Shown: positions 23,985-35,856, numbered from the stretch's first letter. The stretch is 64,000 nt of DNA from Branchinecta lynchi (GCA_023053575.1 JAKZAP010000010.1:14407225-14471224); one strand, 5' to 3'. Translations and numbers: made by a program. The notes: a model not told the origin generated them from the sequence alone.

Positions 23985-24599
23985 ACTGGTCGTGCCTCTT
24001 TGAGCGAATCCCGGCCTAAGTCGGCAAGCACTAACAAGGGAATCCCTAATTGGTTGACATATCTATGGATATTATTGGAAAACACTGTTTCTGCACCGTT
24101 AGAAAAACCTATTTCTAGCAAGAGCTGTGCTTTAAAGATATAATACTTCATATATCAATTTACACAAAAATTACTTCATATTTCTTTTCAAATTAGCCTA
24201 GACCTAAATCTTCCAAAATGTGGGTGTTTCGATGGTTCATCATGCATACGCCATAATACAGAAAGAAATAAAGAAAGAAAGAATCTAAGAAAGAAAATGC
24301 ACTTCCATAGAAGTATTGATAATGAGCAACGTTCTCATCTAGAATCTTCTTGCACCTAAAACGTCAGCTCTTCCGACTTTTAGTCGCTCTACCCAAAACG
24401 CTGATCAGGAAACCCCCTGTCATGTTTAGGAATTTCTTTCAACTAAAATACTGTTCGATCTTCCTTCTTTTCTTGAGTATCTCTTTTGCCAAGACAACCA
24501 TCTCTTTATCCACTGCATTAGATTCTACATCCGTTCATTTACTTGAGAATTCAGAGGGAGCCAGAAGGATCCGGTCCTCCATCCCCCAAAGTTGTCGGA
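23985..24599. other. thin intron: unassigned
   Basis: Includes an AGAAAGAAATAAAGAAAG purine stretch (24262-24296). The 130-codon ORF at 24350-24742 runs into the G/C-tract module and is not credited. Confidence 0.35.
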
Positions 24600-24905
24600 A
24601 TCGGGAAATCAGGAAATCTTCGATGGTACAGATCAGGGGAGTCACGACTAGGGAGGGGGGGGGACGTTCTCCCCCCGAATGTTGTCGGCCAGTCGATAAA
24701 AAAAATAGCAGAGTCGGCGCGAAGCACCGCGATTTTTCGTAGAAACAGTCAACTTTTCTTGGCAACAGTCGATTTTCGTTAAAAAAAAAAGTTGGTTTCT
24801 CATAAAGATGGTCGATTTTTTCTTAAAAATAGTTTTTTTCTTAAAATCAGCCGAGTTTTCGTCAACACAGTCGTTTTTTCTCAATAAAAGTCATTTTATG
24901 TAGCT
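24600..24905. repeat. G/C-tract plus CAGTCGATTTTT module (reverse)
   Basis: GTCACGACTAGGGAGGGGGG, then TGTTGTCGGCCAGTCGAT, then repeated CAGTCGATTTT units. It matches 2475-2590 and 48100-48315 in reverse. Confidence 0.65.
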
Positions 24906-25230
24906 GATTTTAAGGGGATTTTGTATTTTTTTCACCCGGATTGCTAAGCGATGAAAATAGGATAAAGCAACTCCTCTGAAGGGAGTAGGATAATGATGGC
25001 AAGTCTTTTTGTTAAATGCGTTATTTTTTTGAAATGGGCTACCTTCTAGTTGCTGAATATTTTAAGTACAGGGGGACAAGCACATAGAGGTACAAATCCG
25101 AAAGAAGAAGTTCATTCGATGGAATCGGTTATCTATGGATAGCGGACAGACGAGGAAACCCATTTTTATCCGGTTTTAAGGCCTATTTACATAATAAAGT
25201 CAAGTGTAACTAGGCTGTCGGATATCAGCC
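24906..25230. repeat. Flank copy of the GGATCC element family
   Basis: AAGCAACTCCTCTGAAGGGA and AAGTGTAACTAGGCTGTCGG match 3665-3930. No core is present. Confidence 0.6.
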
Positions 25231-25234
25231 CTAT

Positions 25235-25420
25235 TGGTAAGTCAGCTACATTTTATTAGAGCTATATTTCGCACTTTCTTGGCAAGGGTTCTCTTCAGGC
25301 TCAAGCCGCTGAAGCTGGAAAATGAACTTCACTTTCATTTGATTTTCCAACTTGAGACTGAAGAGCGTTTCGCACCGTCAAATATGACTCGCAGTCAGCT
25401 TGGGCTGAAGGAATATGAAT
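25235..25420. repeat. AGGGCCGAAATAT-related repeat
   Basis: CAGCTACATTTTATTAGAGC to CAGCTTGGGCTGAAGGAATA, sharing both ends with 20165-20460 but with a shorter middle. Confidence 0.5.
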
Positions 25421-26254
25421 GGTTGTGTAGTTGTGCAATTCTTTCTGAGATTTTGGAAAAGAAATGCTTCCGTATAACGAAAACAGAGAGCAGTTTTAAG
25501 TCGCATTTTCAGACAATCGACTATTCTTTCTGTATTTCAGTTCAAGAACAGACGCTTTCTGAAGTGTATTCCAGTTTTAAGTGACACTTTTGACAGCAAA
25601 TTAGTCTATATTAGAAATGGAACAGTCCTTTTAGTTTGGAAGTTGTCTGCAACTTCTGTTAGAAAAGCTGAAAAAAAAAGACATCGGGAAGAAAAGATGC
25701 AGATCGCGCAGAAAAAACTTGCAATCTGGATCATTCTCATTCCATGTAGTTTACGCGACTTTTTGTAATTTGTTATTTCCGCGTTTCTTCGTTTCTTTAT
25801 CTGAGATTACTCACTTTTGTGCGCAATAAATTTTAATTAAGCAAGAGTAAGAGCTTAGGAACGAGCAGAATTTTTTGAACAAACTACATCTAGACTATTT
25901 GACTTGAAAAAAGTGTAAACGACACATTCACTCTCGGAGTGATTTTTTTTATCCATTTAGTACAACAAAAAATTAACTAGCTATAGAATGATCATTAAAT
26001 AGAAATGAAGGTCAACTGCGGCGTGGGTCTAACCTTTTTTCATTTTTTTTTTTTTGCTATTTTTAAGCTGTGCTCGAGACGGACCCAGTTTATCTCTGGT
26101 GTGTTAGTAAAAAGTCTAACATCCAATTGGTCGAATTCTACATTTTCCTGCCAGGATCTCGTATCTTTATGGTTGACTTCGCCAACATTGACTAAAATTT
26201 ATTTTTCTGGGGAAGAGTACAATACCTCTAACTCGATTTTTCATGTCGCTCTAA
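25421..26254. other. thin intron: unassigned
   Basis: AT-rich; no feature recognised. Confidence 0.35.
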
Positions 26255-26662
26255 AGGCGTTTTCTCGCCGTTCCACTCGTTTTGAGGAGTCCCCGCGATT
26301 TTGTTTGTCCCAGGGACTGACTCCCCGTATTCTCGCGAGTCCCCACGGACGGTGAATACTCCTATTGTCATATCCATCATCAAGAAGGACTCCCTTTCAG
26401 ATTTGGAGGGGAATCAACTTTTGCTGGTGTTGGTGCAATGTAAAATTGATTAAAAACCATCAGAGTAAACAAAACCAAAAAAAGTTCATCCAGAGTAATT
26501 CTGTCGACTGCATATTTTTTCTTCGAACAAATTCGTTTTGGAAGCATTCCCCGTGTTCTCGTTGTTTTCCGTACACGGAGTCCGCGTATGGAGTGACTCC
26601 CTCCATTCTTGCTGCTCCCCATGACTCCCGAGGACTCCTCGAGGAACTGCGAGAATACGCCT
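26255..26662. mobile_element. PIF/Harbinger-like MITE next to thin exon C
   Basis: TIR AGGCGTTTTCTCGC / GCGAGAATACGCCT, flanked by TAA on both sides (26252-26254, 26663-26665). The TWA duplication suggests PIF/Harbinger. The interior has GAGTCCCC/GGGACTC-rich subrepeats. The right end is 18 bp from the exon C donor at 26680. Confidence 0.75.
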
Positions 26663-26680
26663 TAAAAACCATTCACTCAC

Positions 26681-26898
26681 CTTGGGAACTTGAACTGTCC
26701 ATCATCAGATCCTTCCAATCCAAACGCTGACAGGACCTTCCCATTCACATCAAATATCTGAATGCGGTGGTTATTCGAATCCGAGACTATCACCCTATTG
26801 GTATTGCTAACCGCAATATAGTGGGGATGTTCCAGCTGACCAGGCTTGCTGCCGAGGCTTCCAAACTTTCCAACAAAGGTTCCATCAGACTGGAAAAC
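26681..26898 (-). CDS. tn: thin/TRIM32-like gene, exon C: NHL repeats 4-5
   Basis: 218-nt exon, entered in phase 0 after CATTTCCAG and left in phase 2 at CCAAG|GTGAGTG. It encodes VFQSDGTFVGKFGS through GQFKFPR and carries NHL repeat 4 (HPHYIAVSNTNRVIVSDSNN, then HRIQIFD) and the start of repeat 5. The remaining two bases of the last arginine codon plus the first base of exon D give AGG. The sequence is strongly conserved relative to remembered arthropod Thin proteins. A PIF/Harbinger-like MITE (26255-26662) ends only 18 bp beyond the splice donor, so the proximal intron is mobile-element DNA. No frameshift or stop is seen. Confidence 0.9.
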
Positions 26899-27369
26899 CT
26901 GGAAATGAAAAGAGGCGTGATAACAAACCTTCAATAATAAACAAATTTAAGGTAAAGGCGGTGGATACATACAGGAACTTTTAACTTTGGCAAAAAAAGC
27001 AAACTTGCGCATTCAAACTATTGAAATTACGTGTAGCGCATGGGGATCAACTCAAAAGAGGCAAACGACGGGTGCCAAAAAAGAGGCACGAAAGCTAAAA
27101 AGGCCTTTTCAGGCTTCATAGTGATGGGTAGGAACAATGTTCTAACGTGCGTTTGTTCAGGCTATGGTGTTACGAACTCTCACTTACTTGTCTACTTCTA
27201 TTGCTTGCTAATCTCATTATATGACTCGTGCCTTCTGCACCATACCGTGCCCTGCCGTGCCTCTTTTAGTCGATCCCTAGCGCAGGTATCAATCCTGATA
27301 CTCTGCCCTGTGCCTGAAGTGCTAAATGGGTTTGGAGGGAAAAACATTTGACGTCGCCCGTGCTTTTTT
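26899..27369. other. thin intron B-C, beside exon C: unassigned
   Basis: No exon or repeat recognised. Confidence 0.35.
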
Positions 27370-27552
27370 TCAGATATTTCTAGGTACACATCTAAAGCTG
27401 GATGGACTTTTGGCTTGCCTTACAATGAAACGACAGTAACCCCGCTTCAAACCAAGTGCTGGGCACCACAACCGAGACTCGAACCGGCGACTCTTCGCTT
27501 GTGAATCTAGTTTGCTAACGATTCGGCCGAGAATGATTAGCACGCACATTTG
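27370..27552 (-). repeat. tRNA-derived SINE candidate
   Basis: On the minus strand a tRNA-like head has an A-box-like CGGCCGAATCGTTAGC and the B box GGTTCGAGTCTC. It is followed by a non-tRNA body and a short A-rich end (CTGAAAAAAAGC). The cloverleaf does not close, so a tRNA gene is unlikely. Confidence 0.4.
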
Positions 27553-27559
27553 GGGGTGG

Positions 27560-28319
27560 GTGAAGTCTAACAAATCGTTGGGTTTTATTTTGACGTCTCA
27601 TTTTTCATTCTCCTTGCTGTAAATTCTTATCACAGCGAGTTTAATTCAACTATTTTCATTATCACTGGTCAATCAAAGGTCCTTGGAGGTCTTTATCACC
27701 AGCAATCGCAGATATATTCTTTGTAATTGGCTAGGTTTAAAATAAATAGCCGGAATATCTTAAGTCAGATTCACGTAGAACAAACAAGTTAACTGTCTGT
27801 CTCCGACTGGCTGATGGTGCCCTTCAAAGAGCTCGGTGTCCCGTAAACCAGGTTTCCCGAGAAACAAATTATCCAGCCTAAGATCTGCAATTAACGTTCA
27901 ATTGACAATCCAGCACCAAGATTGGTTAAACGAGGCCAACCATATTCATATACTATTAATTCTGTTTCTAGCGTCTGTTCAGACCACTTGAACTCATTGA
28001 ATCTTATTTTTAAAACGAAATTAACGCGAGGGGAGGGTGAACTTTCGATAGAGAACACGCCTTAACGTTAGTGTCTGAAACTAGAACACTAAATACATTC
28101 CAGTGCAAGAAACAATTTTCAACTTTAAGAAAATGCTTTGCTGGGACTTTCATGGAAATTGCTAGGACTTCAAGCTGGGTGACTAGGGGTTCTCTAAAGA
28201 CCTGAACACAAGGTCATCTCAGGACAAAGAGAAACAGTGTTTTATAGGAGCTTTGTAGAGACCACTGACCTATTGTAGTGTTTTATTTTATTATTATTAT
28301 TAAAGTGTATCTGAAAAGA
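27560..28319. other. thin intron: unassigned
   Basis: No ORF over 60 codons and no repeat match noticed. Confidence 0.4.
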
Positions 28320-29060
28320 CAACTTATGTTTGTATCCTGAATTCGAATACAATGAATTATTTTGACTCTTCTAACGGATTTTATTTTTCGTCTCGGGCTC
28401 TAATGGTGACCTTCAAGATATATACTGCTTGCAACACAATTCAAAATTCATCCAGCCGCGGAGAATTTGAATGTCAGCAAAAGCGTGCATATATCTATTG
28501 TTTTCAAAAGTTGCCAACAAATGAATGAAACTCTTTTTCTACCATCCATTTGGGCCACATAGGGCCTACTTGGAGTAAAAGATAAGGATAACTTCACAAT
28601 ACGGAAGAGAAAACGGAACAACTTGTTACAATACAACTAGAGGTAAATTGATATTTAAAGTGATTGATCAGTTGAACCTAGCGGTTGAATCTGGCTTTAA
28701 TGTTAGCCATGACTATGAGAGACTACATCATTCTTTCCAGTTCTTTTCCCAATTTTTATACAGGGTTCAATATCCAACATAAAGGCCGGGAAGCTTATGA
28801 TTACGTAGCACACGATCAATGCGAGAGGTGAGGGCGTCTGACGATTGAAAGTAAAATATTTTGATCTTAGAGGGACAAAGACGTAGAGGTACGACAGGTC
28901 CGTAAGAAGAAGACAACAGAAGTCCGTAAAAAAAAGTTCATTTGATAAAATAATAATTCGGAAATAGCGAAAATGTATTTTCTCGGGCTCAAGGCTATTG
29001 AAAGGAATAGATGATGCATAACTAGACTGTAGTATATCAGCTCTTTCAGTTAAACTTTAA
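28320..29060. repeat. Divergent copy of the GGATCC element flanks
   Basis: Matches the outer flanks of copy 1 (TTTTGACTCTTCTAACGGAT, TAACTAGACTGTAGTATATC) but lacks the 137-bp core. A third flank copy is at 24906-25230. Confidence 0.5.
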
Positions 29061-29811
29061 CACATTTCTTATAGCAAATCAGCTCTGTAGCGATTGAAGT
29101 TCACACAGGAATCCCGAGTGTGTACTACTTTCACGTTAGTGAATCTATGTTAAGTTTCAACCAAACCAAATCGCTAATTTCCAAGGATTCGGTACAAAAA
29201 CTCCTATCTTGCGATTCCTACATCTTCAAAGGGATATCTTTATGGTAATTTATGCACGAACTATAGGATTCAGATCCGTGAATTCAAGTCAAGAGCAATA
29301 AATCAAGTTTTCTCCCCTGAAGTAATTCGTCATAGATCAAAGGTATCTTAACAATGATGTATTTTCCAAGGAAACAGAGATCCAACTGTCGAGAATATCG
29401 CATAATTTCCATTCCAGAGAGCAAAAATGGGTCTACATAAATGCTAGATTTGATAGAAATATCATATTGATGGAATATAAACACTTTCAGGTATGGCAGT
29501 CTCGTCAGGTACGGTCAGGTCAGAGTCAGTCCCTATTTTGAAAATTGTACACGTCCATGCAGCATCATATATTCGAATAAGAAACACTAAGGTGGTGTAG
29601 TATAGCATTAAACATTCCATTAAGCGATAGAAAGTTGCTGCAACTACGTTCCACATTTTTTATTATCACTACTCCCCATACACATACAACAAAGAAAAAC
29701 ATTTATACTGGAAGATCACCTCCGAGAAATCCTGCTGTAGTTAAAAGCCCTTCGCAAGTCAAAAACAAGAACAAAGCATCACGGAAACTTTCTGTAACCC
29801 AAAGCCCATAC
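29061..29811. other. thin intron: unassigned
   Basis: AT-rich, no recognised feature. Confidence 0.35.
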
Positions 29812-30310
29812 AGAGAGTGTTCCACCTTACTTACTAATTATTTTAATAACCAATAAAATTTCACGTTTGTTCTTATTTGTGCCTGTTCGGTTCTTGATTT
29901 GTTTCTGTATTTTGTCTTAAGTTTGTTGTTGAGGATATATTGTTTAGATGTGTTAGTTATTAATGTGTGTTTTATTTATTTTCTTTTTCTTGCCTATTAT
30001 TTAGCTTTTGCTATTGTGGCAATTTTTCTATTAAACCTTAAACCTTACTACGCATTACGTCACGAGTTCTGGCTTTTTGGCGCCAAGGCTGGAACGCATT
30101 TGTCTATTTTCACAAAAATATCGTGCCACGGGCTAATCCGGCCAATCACGTCACAGAGATTCGTAGTTACCACTCTTACTACGCTCCCAAGCGTGGTAAG
30201 CAAATAGTTACTATTTCAAGAAGATTGGAACGGTTAGCGTAGTTACTTTTCACGAGGTTGGAACGAAAATAGTAACTATAGTTACTATTGTTAGAAGGGT
30301 GGAACAGGCG
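29812..30310. mobile_element. AGAGCGTGTTCCA MITE, copy 2, split by a LINE 3' end
   Basis: Matches copy 1 from AGAGAGTGTTCCACCTTACT and again from CTACGCATTACGTCACGAGT. In between, about 29840-30050 is an AT-rich foreign segment ending AAACCTTAAACCTTA, a LINE-type repeat tail. The MITE was therefore present before the LINE arrived. Confidence 0.65.
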
Positions 30311-30839
30311 CACAGCCTTTCAGCTGAATGTGAAAATAGCTGAAGTTGACAACCTCAGGATCAAGAATTCCTTTTTTCTGGGTCCTCAGATCTAAAGCTC
30401 TTGTTGAACCCGGCCAATGCCACCTGTTACTGGGAGCATCACAGGTCATCCACGAGCCTTAAAGTACATCCGAACCTGACTATTTTTGTATCTAAATCAA
30501 AGTTTTCCCTTCTCAAAAACCCACCCTCTCGTGTATGCTACAATCGAGACGAAAAAAGTTTTCCGGCATCAACTATTTGCATACTGCATAGCAACAAGCC
30601 CCGAGCAAGGAAACCACAGTAGGTCAACATTCATCCTAGATTATCATAACAGGGTAGGACCCTCATCCGATGACTGTGGAAGGATTGAAGTACCACTGGG
30701 AGGGTCCATCTCAGTGTTCTCAGAATTCACAACTCTGTGTAGCAGAACTCCCTTCTCACAATGCGATCCGACTATGAAAATCCGACCTTACTAGGTCTAT
30801 CACTGTACTTTACACTCCTTCCGGTATCCGGAATGCATG
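30311..30839. other. thin intron: unassigned
   Basis: Two overlapping ORFs of 73-102 codons without recognised domains. Confidence 0.3.
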
Positions 30840-31180
30840 CTACCCCTGTGGCGCCATACGCCCTTCATAAAATTTCTTCCAAAATAGTTATTTTTTTGTC
30901 GATAGATGCACTAGCATAAAGTAAACAATGACACGTTTACTTCTTGGTGTACGCATAACCGCTATTTTCAGTTCCTCATAGGTCTACCCATGTTTGACTG
31001 TTTAAAATGTCTTCTGCATCTATGTGTGCTCTAACCAACTATATTCTGTCAACTTGGTCAAAGTTTGACAAATTCTGGCTTCCGAGTTCAGTGCAGTGCT
31101 GACTACTGATTGACTTTTCATGGGGCTAATGGGCGATTCGGTATGAGCCGACAGCCTACTCGCTTATTCCCCCTTCAGCT
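30840..31180. repeat. ~320-bp dispersed repeat, copy 1 (piggyBac-adjacent)
   Basis: GTTTACTTCTTGGTGTACGC, CTGGCTTCCGAGTTCAGTGC and CATGGGGCTAATGGGCGATT. Direct copy 2 is at 41820-42160. Confidence 0.65.
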
Positions 31181-31194
31181 GTCGAACATGAATC

Positions 31195-31830
31195 TTTGGG
31201 ACTTGAGTGTGGTGTTGTCATGAAACTTATGACAGGAATGAATATCCCAAAGCCCCCAAAGGAGGGGGATTTCATCACCTCAGCCCAGAGGCGGAAGACA
31301 TGGCTTGGAACTGGCACCGTCAGTGCCAATCGCAAAGACTTGGCCCCCTGTCAAGTCGGCAACAGTGATTAAGAAATACGGACGAGGACCAATAGAAGAG
31401 CTTCAGTTAGGTGTCGAGAAGCAGTTGCAGTTCGGTGGCTTGACAAAACACAGTTTCCGTGGCTTCGAGCTTGTTTGAAATCAGTGGAACTGCAAATGCT
31501 CGAGGGTGGTCTACAGCTTAGAGTGGCTACATTCAAATTTGACAACCAGAGGTCATCAGAAGACACAATGCCAGCATAGACGGAGTTTAGACAATCTCGC
31601 AGCTTAATGGTTTCGTACCGAGCCTTCATCCGGTCTCGCAAGTGGCAATTGCGACTAATTTTTGCATGGTTTATCTTGCCGAATCAAACACTGCGTCTTC
31701 TATCACTGGCCAGGAAAGAGAAACTGAATCTCGCTGCAGGCTGAAAAGAGATTGCCTCTGCCCTTCACCAAGCTAATTCGTCTATCCCACGATCAGCAGG
31801 TCGACCAAGGGATTTGTATGGAGGCTTGGA
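31195..31830 (+). mobile_element. Degenerate piggyBac-type transposase fragment
   Basis: Plus-strand reading with several stops and shifts carries piggyBac landmarks in order: LGTGTVSANRKDLAP (family ATGTVRxNRKGLP), KKYGRGPIEE, VAVRWLDK (family VVRWxDNK) and FIRSRKWQLRLIFAWF (family xIRSxKWYxRIFFH). The N-terminal DDE region is missing. A repeat of about 320 bp (30840-31180) lies just upstream and recurs at 41820-42160 without the transposase part. The element is long dead. Confidence 0.6.
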
Positions 31831-32649
31831 GGATCAAATGACTAGCGTTGTATGCATTTCTTAGAAACAAAAATTAGTCCCAAAGCTGTTTTGACGTACG
31901 ATGTGATGACTATCGCCACTACCAGCGAATAACGGGCGAAAACCTAGCACTCAGCTGCGAGATGAGGGTCTGCAAGCTCGAAGCTACACAAATTTGTGAA
32001 AAATACCAAGTAAGATGTGTTTTAGAGGTCAACGAACTTGTTTCAAATATTGTCATGTTAGGTCGAGTGACTAAAACGTTATTTCCCTATGTTGAGCTGG
32101 TCATGTCGTCCAGTTAACTGGACGTCTGTTTTATTCCACTTAATGATTCCGAGCAAATAACGTCAATACTAACTTACGTATTCCCTAGATAGTAGGTTTC
32201 AAAAAATATAAACAAAATTCTCGGTTAAAAACAATTGATGACGGACGACGTTAAGTAGGTATTGACGGGCGAGGTCACTATCAAGCTGGATGGATGTCTC
32301 TCCTTCAACGACAGTCCTCGAGTACTGGTGAATGACAAGATGACATCTTCCTCTGTCGAGCTCATCCAGTTTTTGCGACGATCGCATCATCCATTGACAT
32401 TTTCGAGTGTATGGCTTCTTTCATCGAGCTCAACAACCATCCACTCCAAAATATCCCCGAGATTCTTATCAATATACGTTCTTCGGCAAAATTAAGGCAC
32501 CTCGAGAAATCCAAAAACAGGGGAAGTGTGAGGTTCCTAAGAAATAAAATCTTGGACACGATTCCTGAGACAATGTTTGCGTCCTGGCTACTTTTAAGGA
32601 TCTTTTGAAACCCATACTATTTCACAAATATGCTTTTTAAAAATAAAAT
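31831..32649. other. thin intron: unassigned
   Basis: Short ORFs on both strands at 32199-32608 mirror each other (SSVELIQFLRR against a similar reversed stretch), suggesting local inverted repetition. No domain. Confidence 0.3.
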
Positions 32650-32885
32650 AAAAAATGAACATTTGGTTTTGTTTGGGTGGTCCATCCTGGTGACTTGATG
32701 TTTGTTTTTCTTGGTGTCCTCCCTGCCGTTCTTTTTTTCATGCGATCTGTCTCATGTTTGTCTTGGACGAGTGCTTATGTATCAATGTTTGATTTGGGGT
32801 CTCCCCCTTAGGACAGGGGAAAGTTTTATGGGGTGGACCCTGTTCAGATATGTACACTTTTTGTAATAAATTATCTCTCTCTATG
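32650..32885 (+). mobile_element. Plus-strand LINE 3' UTR with ATCTCTCT tail
   Basis: T/G-rich untranslated sequence ending TTTGTAATAAATTATCTCTC. No coding part is recognised upstream. Confidence 0.4.
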
Positions 32886-32929
32886 GAAAGGGTTTGAGGC
32901 TAAGTATGTCGAAAATGTATTTGTCCTGT

Positions 32930-33370
32930 CTTCGCGTTTGTATTCGAGAACCGACGAAACAATTTGCAGATTTTTTGTAGGTCTTCCAGGAACTACAAAA
33001 AAGAGAAAAGAGAAAAAGTATTCGAGAATTTCTAAAGTATATCTGACAGTTAAACTGAAATATAAGGAACTCAAGACTGACACAAATGTATTAAAGAATG
33101 ACAAAAATACTAAAATATATTCTAGACGCTTAACGGCCTTCTATCTAATTTGCGAATATATTATATTATATTGTTTTCATAATTGAATATATTTGTATCA
33201 TTCTCAAATACCTAATGTCAATTCAAATGTCAAATAGCCTACTCTTAGAACATTCTCGAATACTTTTAATATTTTCTCGAACACTTTTTGTAGTTTCTCG
33301 AAGATTTAAAAAAATATCTAAGACTTTTCGTCGATTCTCGATGATTCATCGATTCCTCGAAGACATTTGA
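32930..33370. repeat. TTCTCGAA-rich stretch
   Basis: Repeated TTCTCGAAxACTTTT words at 33245-33370, with the inverted form TATTCGAGAA at 32940 and 33020. A 117-codon AT-rich ORF (32833-33186) has no recognised domain. Confidence 0.4.
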
Positions 33371-33777
33371 GGCCTAAAATCCATTCCATATGGCTGGAAG
33401 ACTTTTAATCAAACCTTTCTTCCTCATCTCGACTTGGCAGCTGTTAGGAAACAACCCCAACCTCCGAAAGTTCTTGCATTCTGACTATGCTTTTGATCTA
33501 TGTTTCCCATCGGAATTCTCTTATGGCCACAATTCCGTATGACAATCTTTTCAGGGATCCCAGCTGAAATGTCGGTAATCAAGCGCCATTTTTCTCTTTT
33601 TTCTCCAGTGATTTTCTAACCACTTGGGAAAATGACGGCAGGCAATGGAGTGTTCCGTCCTATTGGATTACATCCTCTTTTCTTGGATTCGTGGATATAC
33701 AGAAATCATTAAGAGTTTATGTCTGGGAGATTCATTTCCCTAAGGAATGGGAAGGGGGCGTCGAACTTAAGTTTTAG

Positions 33778-34075
33778 TAACTTTCCCTTCCTCATTTTTT
33801 TCACAGCCGAAGGTTGGCTCTGGGAGAGAATCAAACCTTACAACAGAAATAAAACTCTTTAATGTGTTTTAAGAAGAAACTATGGGTCCGTGGCTTTCTG
33901 AAATCCCTAAATTCCAAAAATTAACAAACAAAGTTTCAGCTATTTCCACTACCTCATTTATTCACAGCTGAAGGATTGGTTTAAGGAGAGAACTAGATCG
34001 TCAAATAAAACTAGAAATTTTGTTTAGGAAGAAAGTATGGTTCCATGGCTCTTTAAATCCCTGACCAGAGATTAA
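33778..34075. repeat. Two diverged ~160-bp tandem units
   Basis: TTCACAGCCGAAGGTTGGCT ... TTAAGAAGAAACTATGGGTC is followed by TTCACAGCTGAAGGATTGGT ... TTAGGAAGAAAGTATGGTTC. Confidence 0.6.
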
Positions 34076-34879
34076 GAAACACATTGTTAAGTAAAGAAAC
34101 CACGACAATGAGATCGCAACGTAGAAGGGCAAAAAACGCGAAAGCACTTTGATGCATCGACCGTGAAATTCACAAAAATTCCAGCAAAAAGTCAGAAGTT
34201 ACGTATTTAGTTTTCACAGCCACCCTGATAAGGGGAAAGGTCAAAGGAGCTGAACAGTCGCAGAGGTTCCCTTGGAGCAGTCTGAAGAGATTTCTAGTGA
34301 TGCTGGCGATTCTGCCCACTGGTTTTCTTTAATGCATTCGTTCTTTTTACTTGAATTGACAAATTTCCAGATCATAAGTGTGAGATTAGGAAATTGGATG
34401 GCTAAACCGGCGAATGTCAACCATCAACCGTATTTTGGAGCATGAAAACTCTCTTGTGTCTGGAACGCTTCCACAATTCGTAAGGAGAATCGTGAACTTC
34501 TAGACCTTCGACAATACATATATTTGGTTAGAGGCGCAGTTTTGACTGGTGGCAGTTCGTGTTCGTCACGCTAATGACTGTCGCGATACTGGTACTTTAC
34601 TGGTCGTCTCAATTTTTTCACAGCTTTTATCGGCACGGTTCTTGTCCGTTGATCTACAGACTTTCGCGGTTTGAACAGTCACGGTTTTGCTTTGTCGCGT
34701 TTTTTTTCGCGTCGCACTTAAGCCTTTCGAATTTGACCGTCACAGTTCTTGTCCGTAATACTAATGAACTCGCGGTTTAGACAGTCGCGGATTTGGGCCT
34801 TACACTGTATTTGTTTGTCGCAGTATTGACATATCCTCGTCCCAATCTCTTCATCTGTATGCGCAGATTAAGGAGGGTG

Positions 34880-35760
34880 GGGGGAGGAATTTTTTTTAAG
34901 GCTAAGCTTACTAGGGAGGAGTTAAAGTGGGTTATTTCGGCAAGGGGAAATTTTTTACGACTTTGAGATAGGAGGAGGTATTAAGGTCGAATGTTGGTGC
35001 CTATTTTTGTCCGACGTGTGGAGATGGAAATGAGGATTTACTGCATTTTCTGAGTTTTAGTAAAGAGTTAAAAGAGTTCAGCCTGGAATTTTATCCGGAG
35101 AGTTTTGAAAGGGAGGAATGGGTGGAGTTTATTTTGAAGGATAGAAATTTTGTGGGGATAAAGACATTGGGAAGATATATTCAAACAATGTTTACAACGA
35201 ATATAGGTCCTGCCCTTCCTGTAAATAAACCCTTCCCTGTCATCGCCCCAACAGTGCAGCAAAAACAGCGGCCGTGTCAAAAATTAAATCTCAGGACTAG
35301 TTTTTTCTTTACAGTGGTATTTGAGAGTAATTCGCCCTAATAAGATATTTATAGTCGGTAAAAGCTTCAGTTATTTATTTCCTTCCTACCCGACGTTGAC
35401 CCAGAAGATTGACAGCCTGACCTTTGCCAAGAAGGGCCGAAATATTACTGACAAAGAATCGTAGCTGACGTATGTCCATTTTAAACATTGTTTGAATATA
35501 TGTTTCAAAGTCAGCTTGGGCTCAAAGAATATTCAATTTAGGAAGGTTGGTAAGTTTGGGCATGGCACATAGAGAACATTTTTGTCAGGTGAGTTAGGAA
35601 GAAAAGGGTGTGTACTGGATTATATTCTGTGAAATTTATTTGTTGGATTAGTTTGGAAATTTTTGTCAGCTTGAAGTTAGTTTTTCTTATTTTTTTCGTT
35701 GTATTTGTATTAACCATTGCCCTTTAGGACTTTCAGTGTTAACAAATATCTATCTATCTA
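34880..35760 (+). mobile_element. LINE 3' fragment with CxxC zinc knuckle, interrupted, (TATC)n tail
   Basis: Plus-strand frame from about 34988 to 35190 encodes NVGAYFCPTCGDGNEDLLHF, followed by EEWVEFILKDRNFVGIKTL. A CxxC...H finger after the RT is common in CR1/Jockey-like LINEs. The frame is cut by another repeat (about 35177-35533). After it the 3' UTR continues to AACAAATATCTATCTATCTA at about 35742-35767. Confidence 0.55.
35177..35533. repeat. AGGGCCGAAATAT element inserted in a LINE
   Basis: Contains GCAAAAACAGCGGCCGTGTC, GAAGGGCCGAAATATTACTG and AAGTCAGCTTGGGCTCAAAG. It matches 290-560. ATATTCAA occurs at both junctions. Confidence 0.6.
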
Positions 35761-35856
35761 TCTATCTGTCGCGATTTTCGCGATTTCTATCCGTCGCGAT
35801 GTTCGTTTCCACGGTAATGACCATTTTATAAGTAGTGAACTGAAAGACAAAAATGC

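Noticed and set aside
24350..24742. 130-codon plus-strand ORF
   Set aside because: Its C-terminal third is the G/C-tract module, and nothing resembles a known protein.
27400..27552. tRNA gene
   Set aside because: A and B boxes are visible but acceptor and anticodon stems do not pair; kept only as a SINE candidate.
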